Source: Paraflavitalea pollutisoli
GTDB taxonomy: Bacteria; Bacteroidota; Bacteroidia; Chitinophagales; Chitinophagaceae
DNA length: 64,000 bases
NCBI RefSeq assembly: GCF_029360705.1
Contig: NZ_JARKMX010000004.1
Span: 558,001 to 622,000, forward strand
Direction of reading: 5' to 3'
In this document: positions 9,048 through 17,131 of the stretch, piece after piece
How positions within the stretch are numbered: the stretch's first letter is position 1
Layout: every line of letters starts with the position of its first letter
Program-made: the position numbers and the translations under genes
The notes under the pieces: model-generated
The model's database searches: none
Told to the model about the DNA's origin: nothing
Seen by the model: only the letters and a program-made list of their open reading frames with translations

Positions 9048-10586
9048 ATGAAAAAATGGTTCACTTCCTGCCTCCTGGCAATGGTCGTCCTTGCTTTTGT
9101 AGCTTGCCAGAAAGAGGTTGAAATGGTGACCGAACTGTCTGTTGACAAAAACGAACTCACCCTCGGTGGGTTTATCGGCGCCGTGGATAGCTTTGCGATC
9201 ACCAGCAACAAAGCCTGGTACATCGAGGTCGATTCGGCCACCGATTGGCTGCAGGTCGATGTCGATAGTGGCACCAACAACAAAACGATTGTTGTCAGAA
9301 CGACCAAAGAACTCACCGCAACGGCCGCACCAGCTACCCTGACCATCCGGTCCGCAGACCCCGGTCAGCCACCCGTTACCGTGAGGGTGGTCAGGAACGT
9401 TACCGCAACGAAAGTATTTATCCGTCTATACGAACGGAATGACTATGTGTTGTTCCACAATGCAGTCGCCACGCCCGACAGTGGATTGATCGTGGTGGGG
9501 ATTACCGGTAAGGGCGTGCTGGGGAACCTGGCGTACGACGGATTGATCGTACGGCTTTCTGCCACTGGTGAAGTGGTGTGGGCGAAACAACTGGGAGGTT
9601 CGCAGGTAGATGATTTCATGGACATAGTGGCGACGTCAGATGGTAATTATGTGGCCGTTGGAGAATCACAAAGCAAAAACGGCGATGTAATCGGCAACCA
9701 CGGAGCACAGGATGTATGGGCCGTCAAGTTTGATGAGTCCGGAACGATCATCTGGAACAAATGCTTTGGTGGAAAATTGGGCGATCACATTTTTGGCCTG
9801 GGTGCTTTGCCCAACGGCAGTTTCCTGATGCTCTGCAATACGAAAAGCATGGAAGGCGACGTCCCTGTATCGGCGCCCTCCAGCTACTATAAGACCTGGA
9901 TCACAACGGTCGACGCAGCAGGAGCTTTGCAGGGAGGTACTATTATAGAAGATTCGACACGAAATGTATTTTTCAGAAACCTGGCAGCGACCAACGATAG
10001 CAATTTCATCGTGGGAGGGTTCAGGTCAGCCATGTATGGTGTTGAATCAGTAGCCTGTCTGGTCAAAATAACACCGACTGGCAATATCCTGTGGGAGAAA
10101 AGATTTGATACCGGGGTGCTGGTGCCCTCGACGGCACCGGTGGTAGCCACCGAAGATGGAGGCTACCTGATGAGTTATTCCCAGGATGGTCCCCAAACTC
10201 AGTATTATGATGCACGGTTCATCAAGACCGATGCAGCCGGCAATAAAGTCTGGGAAAAAACATACGGCGGCAACGATGACGAAATAACACACACCATGAT
10301 TGTTCAACCGGGCGGAAAAGGTTATTTCGCCGTATTGCAGACCGACAGCTATGAAGGAGGTGTTCCCGGGTTTCGTGGCGACAATGATATCTGGCTGGCC
10401 AACCTCGACCTGGCCGGGAATATCAAATGGTCAAATCCACTGGGTGGTTCAAAGTTCGACATCGGCTATAAGATCATTCGCACCGCAGACAATCGATTCG
10501 TAATAGTAGGCGGTAGCCAAAGCGACGATGGCGATATCGGTGGTGTGAACGGCATCTTTGCTGGTTTGATCTACAAATTCGAATAG
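9048..10586 (+). CDS. BACON-domain lipoprotein with propeller-like repeats
   Basis: 512 residues. Lipoprotein signal with lipobox FVAC (Cys20). Residues about 25-118 form a BACON domain (pattern 'L.L..ag....f.itsnkaW.i...atdWL.v......n.tivv...'), a Bacteroidota module that often precedes glycan-active or adhesive domains. Residues about 125-512 carry repeated blocks of the type 'DGLIV+l...G.vvW.k.fGGs..D....i....DG.y..vG...S.dGDv....G..D.W..k.d' that should form a beta-propeller. No catalytic motif is evident, so a surface binding or adhesion role is likeliest. Monocistronic, convergent with the protease gene that ends 11 nt downstream. Confidence 0.8.
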   Translation: MKKWFTSCLLAMVVLAFVACQKEVEMVTELSVDKNELTLGGFIGAVDSFAITSNKAWYIEVDSATDWLQVDVDSGTNNKTIVVRTTKELTATAAPATLTIRSADPGQPPVTVRVVRNVTATKVFIRLYERNDYVLFHNAVATPDSGLIVVGITGKGVLGNLAYDGLIVRLSATGEVVWAKQLGGSQVDDFMDIVATSDGNYVAVGESQSKNGDVIGNHGAQDVWAVKFDESGTIIWNKCFGGKLGDHIFGLGALPNGSFLMLCNTKSMEGDVPVSAPSSYYKTWITTVDAAGALQGGTIIEDSTRNVFFRNLAATNDSNFIVGGFRSAMYGVESVACLVKITPTGNILWEKRFDTGVLVPSTAPVVATEDGGYLMSYSQDGPQTQYYDARFIKTDAAGNKVWEKTYGGNDDEITHTMIVQPGGKGYFAVLQTDSYEGGVPGFRGDNDIWLANLDLAGNIKWSNPLGGSKFDIGYKIIRTADNRFVIVGGSQSDDGDIGGVNGIFAGLIYKFE

Positions 10587-10597
10587 CAGCAATACCC

Positions 10598-11866
10598 TTA
10601 TTGCACAAAATCCACATACATATACTTGAAGTTGATCACCAGCTCCCGGAACTGGTACATCACATCCTGGCCCAGATTGCCATAGTAAAACCGGTCCTTG
10701 CTGTTGGCGCTGTGCGTCTTCACATTCAGGTTGGGTACGTTGACCGTTTCGCCACCCACCGTAAACCGGGTCAGCGGTAACTGCCAGGCCTTGCTGGTCG
10801 CATAACCACCCGCACCGCCCTGCTTCATCTCGATGGCCTTTCCCGTCGATTCCACCAGTGAGGTGTAGCGATCATAAAAAGGCTCGTTGAGGTCGGTGAT
10901 CTGAGCGCCGGTATCGAAAGTAAAAGGCAGCGTATCGTTGTTGACGTGGATATTGATCACCGGCATCAGCTCGTCGATGCCAAAATTGTGGATCGGCTTG
11001 TCCACTGCTACCTGGGGTACTGAAACAAAGCCCGCTTTGTCGATTCGCACTTCTCCCAGCTGCTCGATCACGGGAAAACCAATGATGCCATTGATCGTAT
11101 ACGCCCCGCCGGCAAAGGAGAGCACACTATCCGGAAACACGATGAACACGGCATTTTGCACTTCTACATCGCCCAGCTTCAAACTGCGGGCAATGCCCAG
11201 CCTGGCATCTACCTCGATGCCCGTAATAGCCCGCACCTTGAACACCACCGGGCGCACATCGACACTAGCTTTAGCAGCATAGCTTTCCGTGATCACCGAC
11301 AGGTTGGCCCCGGTATCGAATACAAAATCATAGGTGCTATCGCGAAACGACACCGGAACGTTCACCAGTCCGGCCTTGTCTCTTTTATAGGCGATCCGGC
11401 TGTCACGGGCAATGGTGGTACGCTGCGCAGGCACATCGGCCAACCCCTTCCAGATGAGATTCGTATTGAGCACATCGTTCCGGTCTTCCTCCGATAAACT
11501 GCTACCGTATTTTGACAGCAACAACTGGTTGGTCGCATACGCTTCCCGGTATTCGTACAGCTTCGAGTGATTATCGGCCTTCTTGCCCAGTAGGCGGCCC
11601 AGTTCCTTATCGGTAAAATGTTTCCGGTACTTCTTGAAGATGGTTTCGATAGCCCGGTTGGAGGCCGGCAGGTCATGAAAGAAATTATGGACATAAGCCT
11701 CGTAATACAACCGCCGATGCTGTGGCAAAGATGCTTCGGCAGGGGAGGCCAGGGCCGACCGCAAGCGAAAATAGTCGCGCTGCTGCAACAGGCTGTCTAT
11801 GGGTGTGGTCTCGGCGTGTAAGGCAAACGTAGCCATCAGCACAGCTACAACGATTAATACTCTCAT
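10598..11866 (-). CDS. Exported retropepsin-like aspartyl protease with two domains
   Basis: 422 residues with signal peptide MRVLIVVAVLMATFALHA. An N-terminal helical (TPR-like) region of about 140 residues is followed by two aspartic-protease half-domains, each with a DTGA motif: Asp184 in 'FVFDTGANLSVI' and Asp318 in 'FTFDTGAQITDL'. Two DTGA motifs in one chain should allow an intramolecular active site, unlike dimeric retropepsins. Matches the 'aspartyl protease/pepsin-like' proteins common in Bacteroidota periplasm. Monocistronic; substrate unknown. The GIIGFPV and YYGNLGQDV segments are the flap-distal hydrophobic-Gly motifs expected for this fold. Confidence 0.85.
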   Translation of the reverse strand: MRVLIVVAVLMATFALHAETTPIDSLLQQRDYFRLRSALASPAEASLPQHRRLYYEAYVHNFFHDLPASNRAIETIFKKYRKHFTDKELGRLLGKKADNHSKLYEYREAYATNQLLLSKYGSSLSEEDRNDVLNTNLIWKGLADVPAQRTTIARDSRIAYKRDKAGLVNVPVSFRDSTYDFVFDTGANLSVITESYAAKASVDVRPVVFKVRAITGIEVDARLGIARSLKLGDVEVQNAVFIVFPDSVLSFAGGAYTINGIIGFPVIEQLGEVRIDKAGFVSVPQVAVDKPIHNFGIDELMPVINIHVNNDTLPFTFDTGAQITDLNEPFYDRYTSLVESTGKAIEMKQGGAGGYATSKAWQLPLTRFTVGGETVNVPNLNVKTHSANSKDRFYYGNLGQDVMYQFRELVINFKYMYVDFVQ

Positions 11867-12056
11867 ATAATTGGCTTATTCAAAGATGCAAAGTAGTATA
11901 ACATACCAGCAGGATATTAGTTAAGGCATTGTGAATTGTGTTAAAAGAGTCATGAATTGTACCCTGATAATTTGAAACAAACCCGCCCAGGCAACCTATA
12001 ACCCGTTCCGGCCCCAGCTTTTCCTGAATGCGTAAATGTTACGAACCCCGGCATTC

Positions 12057-12064
12057 TATCTTTG
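12057..12064 (+). promoter_or_regulatory. -7 box of the nitroreductase gene
   Basis: TATCTTTG fits TAnnTTTG and predicts a start site near 12071. That would put the ATG at 12062 upstream of the transcript and supports translation from 12083. No good -33 box is seen. Confidence 0.45.
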
Positions 12065-12082
12065 CTGCTCAAATTGATAAGT

Positions 12083-12679
12083 ATGATCGACGTGCCATCC
12101 ATACCGTCCACACCAGCCACCATCAATGAGGTGATCCGTACCCGCCGCAGCGTGTTTACCCAGCAGTTTGACCCCGGCCAACCGGTCGACGACCAGGTCA
12201 TCTGGCAAATGCTGCAAAATGCCAACTGGGCGCCCACCCACAAGCGTACCGAACCCTGGCGTTTTACCGTATTCAGCGGCGAAAGCCGGAAGACCCTGGC
12301 CGAACAACAGGCTGCTATCTATAAAGCATATGCCGGGGACAAATTCAAGCAAGGCAAATACGAACAGTTGAAGCAGTTGCCCATGTTGTGTTCGCACGTC
12401 ATTGCCATTGCCATGAAGCGCAACCTGGCCGTACCGGAAATGGAAGAGATTGCCGCCGTAGCCTGCGCCGTACAGAATATGGCCCTTACTGCCCAGGCTT
12501 ACGGCGTAGGTGGCTACTGGAGCACGGGCGGTATTACCTTTATTGAAGAAGCGAAAGCGCTCTTCAACCTCGCGCCCGAAGATAGACTGATGGGCTTTTT
12601 CTACGTAGGCCAGGTACGCATTCCCTCCGGCGATGGGCATCGCGGCAATATAGAAGAGAAAGTAACCTGGTTGAAATAG
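12083..12679 (+). CDS. Nitroreductase family protein
   Basis: 198 residues from the ATG at 12083, chosen because a -7 box (TATCTTTG, 12057) lies just upstream. It has the flavin-binding nitroreductase fold: 'INEVIRTRRSVFTQQF' with the Arg-Arg-Ser FMN phosphate motif near residues 22-24, 'NANWAPTHKRTEPWRF' in the dimer-interface FMN pocket, and 'GYWSTGG' near residue 153. Such enzymes are FMN-dependent NAD(P)H oxidoreductases of cytoplasmic quinones, enones or nitro compounds. Monocistronic; a shared hairpin at 12721 separates it from the convergent hydrolase gene. Physiological substrate unknown. Confidence 0.88.
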   Translation: MIDVPSIPSTPATINEVIRTRRSVFTQQFDPGQPVDDQVIWQMLQNANWAPTHKRTEPWRFTVFSGESRKTLAEQQAAIYKAYAGDKFKQGKYEQLKQLPMLCSHVIAIAMKRNLAVPEMEEIAAVACAVQNMALTAQAYGVGGYWSTGGITFIEEAKALFNLAPEDRLMGFFYVGQVRIPSGDGHRGNIEEKVTWLK

Positions 12680-12720
12680 ATGGCCTGCCATCATACGCGC
12701 TCGCAGGAACACACCTATAA

Positions 12721-12760
12721 AAGCAGATCGCCCCACCGAATCCGGCGGGGCGATCTGCTT
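12721..12760. terminator. Bidirectional terminator between convergent genes
   Basis: Perfect 14-bp stem, AAGCAGATCGCCCC at 12721-12734 pairing with 12747-12760. It sits between the nitroreductase (+) and the glycoside-hydrolase-like gene (-), with a T-rich flank on the minus strand. Confidence 0.8.
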
Positions 12761-12778
12761 ATGTAAGTGAAACAGCTG

Positions 12779-14809
12779 TTACTGTTCCGTCACGATAATG
12801 TATTGAGGGCCCTCATTCACCTCCGGCACCGTTACTGAGCCATTCTTGACCGCCAGCGGCGTGCGTGTACCTTCTTCTTTACCGATGGCCATGGTCACCA
12901 ACGTCGCGCTCGTCGCCTTGCCCACATTGACCGCATAGTTCTTGGAGCTCGATCCATTATAAGTGCCACGCACCACATAATATACTTTTTGCTTGGGGTT
13001 GCTCACATGGTCATAGCGCGTCACCGTCACCCCGGTGCTGTCCCCATCTTTGATCATGGTCGACCAGCCCTTGTAATCGTGCAACACATTCATACGCGCC
13101 GCATACCACCACCATAGTGGCAGCCTCTTAGATCCGCTATAAGCATACGTAGTCTTGTCAAATTGCTCCGCCACCATAAACATCGTCCCAAACGTGCCCG
13201 ACCCATCGGATGTATGGAAATAGTTGTACACCGTCTCCAGGCCATTCGGCACAGCGGCCGCACGCTCCAGCGTACGCACCATGAAATTGGCTGTGACAAC
13301 CGTATCCGGGATGCCGGGCACCGCCTTTACATTGTAGTCGCTGTTACCAACGGCATAGCCGATCTCCGTCCACCGCAAACCCTTGCCGGGAAACAGCCGG
13401 TCGCGGAAGCTGGCGTAGGCCTTGATGCGCTCCGTTACCTGAAACTGCTCAGGGCTCACGGCATCGGCTTCGGTACCATGGCTCTGACCACCATAATTAT
13501 TGCTGATGTATTGGTTGAAGCAAAAGCCATCGGCGGGGAATGGCTGACCGGGATATTTCCAGTAGTTGAGGAAGTAAAGGGCCTTCCATTTCACCGTATC
13601 GGCACTCAGCATGGCGCCCACATAGACTTTCGATTTTGGGTCCACCGACTTGATCGAATCCCAGGCTACCTTCAGCTTTTGCAGGATCACCGTAGGGGAG
13701 TGATAAGCCGTAGGGCCAAACCAGTTCTTGTCATCTTCATTCCCGATCTCAAACACCTTGATCAGGTCCTGACCTGCCGACAGGTTGGGGTTGGTAGTAC
13801 CATATACCCGGTAGTCGGGGCCGAGCTGGCTGCTCTTATTACTGGCCCACAGGTGAGCAATCACCTTCCACATACGGCCATGGCTCTTGGTCCAGGGCTC
13901 GTACGCCGTACTATCTGATCCTGGCGGAATGTCTTTATAATTATTTGTCTGCGACAGCGCATTGTAATCATTCGCATCCTTCAGCGTCGGTACGGTTTTG
14001 ACGTTCGCACCATTGATATACAACATTACCGGCGTGCCGAGTTGCTTTTGGTATTGAAGCGTATTCTTGGCAAAGTCGCCAAACTTATCGATCTCGAACG
14101 ACTGCTTGTCGATCGGCGCTTTGAGGTCATGCACCCACACAAATACATTCGAAGGAGAACGGAAGGATCCATAGAGGGGCAATCCGCTGCTCAGTTTCAT
14201 ATAAGCGGGATCTTTACCGCCGATGGCCGAGCCACCCTGAAAATGATAACCGGGGTCGGGGAGTGGCGCGGCCTTCGCCTTGGGTACGACCGGTGAGCAT
14301 TTGGCGACGGGATTGCCGTAGAGGCGGATCTCGCGTACATCCGAACTGGGATTGAGTGTCTCAAATTTGATAAACCGGATGGGATCGGCAATGCTGCTCA
14401 GGTTACCCTGCAGTAATTCCCACTTGTTACTGCCACCGGTAATTTTGAAACTGCCTTTTTCCACCCGGTTACTGTCATATACCGAAATGGTCCAGTCGCT
14501 GGCGCCATAGCCGTGGAAGTAATCGATGGACATATTATTATAGCAACTATCGCCCAGCGATAGGAAAAACGTCATCGGACTGGCAAACACATTGTTCATG
14601 AAGTACTCCTGGTCCATCTTGTTGCCTTCGGCCACACTGTTGTCAAACAGCAGCTCGGGGTTCTTGCGACCAGTGATATTCCAGAGATCGCGACCGGGCG
14701 AAACCTTGATGAGTTGGGAGCCGGCAGGTGGAATCCTGCTGTCGGCAGGTTCGGCGGCGCAGCCTGCCAGGGCCAGGGGAAGAATAAGGTGGATCAATCT
14801 ACACTTCAT
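12779..14809 (-). CDS. Glycoside-hydrolase-like lipoprotein
   Basis: The ATG at 14809 is preferred over 14974 because it gives a lipoprotein signal (MKCRLIHLILPLALAGC, Cys17); 676 residues. Residues about 40-170 look like a beta-sandwich, discoidin/F5-8C-like module. Residues about 210-590 look like a clan GH-A TIM barrel: Asn357-Glu358 in 'FEIGNEDDKNWFG' fits the acid/base pair and Glu482 in 'LRWTEIGYAVG' fits the nucleophile. A C-terminal beta domain closes the chain. Likely cleaves an extracellular glycan. Which GH family cannot be told by eye. Transcribed alone; the region upstream contains a TTTCTAAT octamer at 14947. Confidence 0.72.
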   Translation of the reverse strand: MKCRLIHLILPLALAGCAAEPADSRIPPAGSQLIKVSPGRDLWNITGRKNPELLFDNSVAEGNKMDQEYFMNNVFASPMTFFLSLGDSCYNNMSIDYFHGYGASDWTISVYDSNRVEKGSFKITGGSNKWELLQGNLSSIADPIRFIKFETLNPSSDVREIRLYGNPVAKCSPVVPKAKAAPLPDPGYHFQGGSAIGGKDPAYMKLSSGLPLYGSFRSPSNVFVWVHDLKAPIDKQSFEIDKFGDFAKNTLQYQKQLGTPVMLYINGANVKTVPTLKDANDYNALSQTNNYKDIPPGSDSTAYEPWTKSHGRMWKVIAHLWASNKSSQLGPDYRVYGTTNPNLSAGQDLIKVFEIGNEDDKNWFGPTAYHSPTVILQKLKVAWDSIKSVDPKSKVYVGAMLSADTVKWKALYFLNYWKYPGQPFPADGFCFNQYISNNYGGQSHGTEADAVSPEQFQVTERIKAYASFRDRLFPGKGLRWTEIGYAVGNSDYNVKAVPGIPDTVVTANFMVRTLERAAAVPNGLETVYNYFHTSDGSGTFGTMFMVAEQFDKTTYAYSGSKRLPLWWWYAARMNVLHDYKGWSTMIKDGDSTGVTVTRYDHVSNPKQKVYYVVRGTYNGSSSKNYAVNVGKATSATLVTMAIGKEEGTRTPLAVKNGSVTVPEVNEGPQYIIVTEQ

Positions 14810-14946
14810 TATAGTATTAATAATAATTGCAATGGGATAAGGTTCAGGCGGTTGGACAAAGCCATACCCGACAAATATATCCCTCTTTCGGTTGGCGGTC
14901 AATAGCTGGCGAAACAATACGTAGTTCCACCGCCAGGGTTTAACAG

Positions 14947-14954
14947 TTTCTAAT
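14947..14954 (+). promoter_or_regulatory. TTTCTAAT octamer
   Basis: One of five intergenic copies of TTTCTAAT seen in the window (14947, 20445, 22953, 24688 on +, and 57780 on -). It lies between the divergent hydrolase and LytS genes. Same core as the TCTAA array at 24690-25244. Functional role is inferred only. Confidence 0.3.
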
Positions 14955-15128
14955 GAACTCGTTACTGGCCGCACCCCGAGATTTTACCGATCCATGCCCG
15001 CCCTTACCTTCCGGGCAGTAGGTCAATCCTGATCACGCCTATGCCGCCTCTTGTCGACACACTAGGTCATCTTGTCGCAAAATCACGCTTGAAAGCCCCG
15101 CCCGGCACCGCCGCAGTTCCGAAAAGGG

Positions 15129-15136
15129 TATTTTTG
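15129..15136 (+). promoter_or_regulatory. Possible -7 box of the 15145 kinase gene
   Basis: TATTTTTG fits TAnnTTTG, but it is only 8 nt before the ATG, so the mRNA would be leaderless or nearly so. No -33 TTTG lies at the right distance. Weak call. Confidence 0.3.
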
Positions 15137-15144
15137 TTAAGACT

Positions 15145-16176
15145 ATGCAGTTATCCCGGAAACAGTGGGTCAACCTCCTGCTGCACATATTATTTACTAC
15201 GATCATCATCCTGGTGCCCATTTTCCTGATGCCGCTCAAGGAATCGGCGATCACTGGCCAGCGTGACTTCTACAATTTCCCGGTGATCCTGCTGACCGCC
15301 CTGGCTACCATCGCCTGTTACACCAGCGCCTATGTTTTGTATCCGCGGTTCCTGCTCCGCAAGAAGATTGCCGCCTATCTCGGCTTTTCGCTGGGAATTT
15401 CCCTGTTAATTGCCGTCTTATCGGGTATTGCCAACCTGCTGATGCCAGATCCACCCGCCTTTATCTGGGCGCATATCATCGTGAAGTTCTTTATCGTGCT
15501 ATTCGTGATTGGTACTGGCACAGCTTATCGCTTCGTTATGGACGTGATGAAGCTCGAAAGCCAGCAAAAGGAAAGTATGACGATGGAGCTATCGTTCCTG
15601 CGCTCACAGGTAAGTCCGCATTTCATGTTCAATACGCTCAACAGCATGGTGGCGCTGGCGCGGAAGAAAAGCGATAAGCTCGAGCCCGCCCTCATCGAGC
15701 TCAGCAACCTGATGCATTACATGCTCTACGAATCGGACCAGGAGAAGGTCAACATCTCGAAAGAGATCGACTATATACAGAGCTACATCGACCTGCAAAC
15801 CCTGCGCTTCGGACACAATGTGCGCATCCTGTTCAATGTGCAGAAGCCGCATCCCGGCGATCCTTCCATCGAACCCATGTTGTTGATCCCGCTCATCGAA
15901 AATGCCTTCAAGCACGGCATCGGCATGATCCACGAGCCGGAGATCGATATCCGCCTGCTGGTCGATCAGCAGGAACTGCATTTATCGGTACATAATAAAT
16001 ACAATGATACGGTGCGCGAAGCGCGCGATAATTCGTCAGGTATCGGCCTGGTCAACCTGGAGCGGCGGCTGAAGCTGCTCTATCCGCAAAAGCACCACAT
16101 CGACCTGAAAAAAGAAGGAGACTATTTCAATGCATCCCTAAAATTACAATGGCATGATCCGGTGTGTGGCTGTTGA
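15145..16176 (+). CDS. LytS-type sensor histidine kinase
   Basis: 343 residues. Four membrane helices (about 10-30, 45-65, 77-98, 108-130) are followed by a His_kinase (PF06580-type) domain with the phospho-acceptor His159 in 'QVSPHFMFNTLNS' and an ATPase N-box 'IPLIENAFKHG', then 'GIGLVNLERRL'. No extracellular sensor domain, so the signal is probably sensed in the membrane. Overlaps the LytTR regulator gene by 23 nt, indicating a coupled two-component pair. A second TonB receptor lies downstream and is a plausible but unproven target. Confidence 0.9.
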   Translation: MQLSRKQWVNLLLHILFTTIIILVPIFLMPLKESAITGQRDFYNFPVILLTALATIACYTSAYVLYPRFLLRKKIAAYLGFSLGISLLIAVLSGIANLLMPDPPAFIWAHIIVKFFIVLFVIGTGTAYRFVMDVMKLESQQKESMTMELSFLRSQVSPHFMFNTLNSMVALARKKSDKLEPALIELSNLMHYMLYESDQEKVNISKEIDYIQSYIDLQTLRFGHNVRILFNVQKPHPGDPSIEPMLLIPLIENAFKHGIGMIHEPEIDIRLLVDQQELHLSVHNKYNDTVREARDNSSGIGLVNLERRLKLLYPQKHHIDLKKEGDYFNASLKLQWHDPVCGC

Positions 16177-16954
16177 CGATGAGCTGTTATCGCTCGAGCT
16201 GCTGGAAGACAATATCCGGCGCATCCCGTTCCTGCACCTCGTGGGGCGCTGTTTCAATGCCTATGAAGCGCTGGAGATCTTGCGCCGTGAGCCCGTCGAC
16301 CTCATTTTTCTCGATATTCAGATGGGCGGCATTACAGGCATGCAGTTTTTGCAAAGCCTGTCTACGATGGCCGCGCGCCCCATGGTGATCTTTGTCACGG
16401 CCTATAAAAAGTACGCCCTCGATGGCTTCGATCTCGATGTGCTCGACTACCTCGTAAAGCCCGTTGCTTTCGAGCGCTTCCTGAAAGCGGTGAACAAGGC
16501 CGCCGAATACCATGCTTTGAAGACGGCTGTTTATCTGCCAGCGACGGGTAGTGCTGCTACCGCGCCTACGCTGGCCGCCAACGCATCGTCTCCATCCATC
16601 ACCCTGGCGCCCGCGGCAACCTTCATCCCAGACTATCTCTTTGTAAATGTAGAATACAACCTGGTGAAGATCGAGATCAGTCAGATCTGTTTCATAGAAG
16701 GGTTGAAGGACTATATCAAGATATACAAGCAGGGCGTGGATAAGCCTATCATAACACGCTTACCGATGAAGTCGATCGCTGAAAAGCTGCCCCCCAATAG
16801 CTTCGTGCGCATCCACAAGTCATACATCATCGCAGTCGATAAGATCAGCTCCATCCGCAAGAACCGCATCTACCTGCAGCAACATATCATTCCCATCAGC
16901 GACTCCTATCGCGACGACCTGTTCCGCCTCATCGATCCGCAAAAGATACTATAG
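16154..16954 (+). CDS. LytTR-family response regulator
   Basis: 266 residues: a receiver domain (1-120, phospho-acceptor Asp54 in 'LIFLDIQMGG', conserved Lys in 'DYLVKPVAF') and a C-terminal LytTR DNA-binding domain (about 165-263, with 'CFIEGLKDYIKIY' and 'FVRIHKSYII'). The linker between them is unusually long and rich in Ala, Thr and Ser (about 130-158). It is the cognate partner of the overlapping kinase at 15145. LytTR regulators bind direct repeats upstream of target genes; none was identified here. Confidence 0.9.
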   Translation: MIRCVAVDDELLSLELLEDNIRRIPFLHLVGRCFNAYEALEILRREPVDLIFLDIQMGGITGMQFLQSLSTMAARPMVIFVTAYKKYALDGFDLDVLDYLVKPVAFERFLKAVNKAAEYHALKTAVYLPATGSAATAPTLAANASSPSITLAPAATFIPDYLFVNVEYNLVKIEISQICFIEGLKDYIKIYKQGVDKPIITRLPMKSIAEKLPPNSFVRIHKSYIIAVDKISSIRKNRIYLQQHIIPISDSYRDDLFRLIDPQKIL

Positions 16955-16969
16955 GTGTATCCGGTTTCC

Positions 16970-17110
16970 ATGCCCTCGTCCATTCAAATCTCTGCCACCC
17001 CCATAGGGGTACTGGCCGCTTCCGTTGTCTACACATTACCCGCGTATGTCGCATTGTTGGTCTGCCTCGTATACTTCGTTTTTAGCGCGATGTACCCGTG
17101 GCTATTTTAG
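16970..17110 (+). CDS. Possible membrane microprotein, 46 aa
   Basis: An ATG 15 nt after the LytTR stop opens a 46-codon frame, MPSSIQISATPIGVL..., with one strongly hydrophobic segment (about 12-40) and the ending YPWLF. It stops 21 nt before the TonB-receptor ATG. The absence of charged residues and position between regulator and receptor are compatible with a small membrane protein, but a chance frame cannot be excluded. Confidence 0.35.
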   Translation: MPSSIQISATPIGVLAASVVYTLPAYVALLVCLVYFVFSAMYPWLF

Positions 17111-17131
17111 ACCAGCAATACCAACCTAAAT

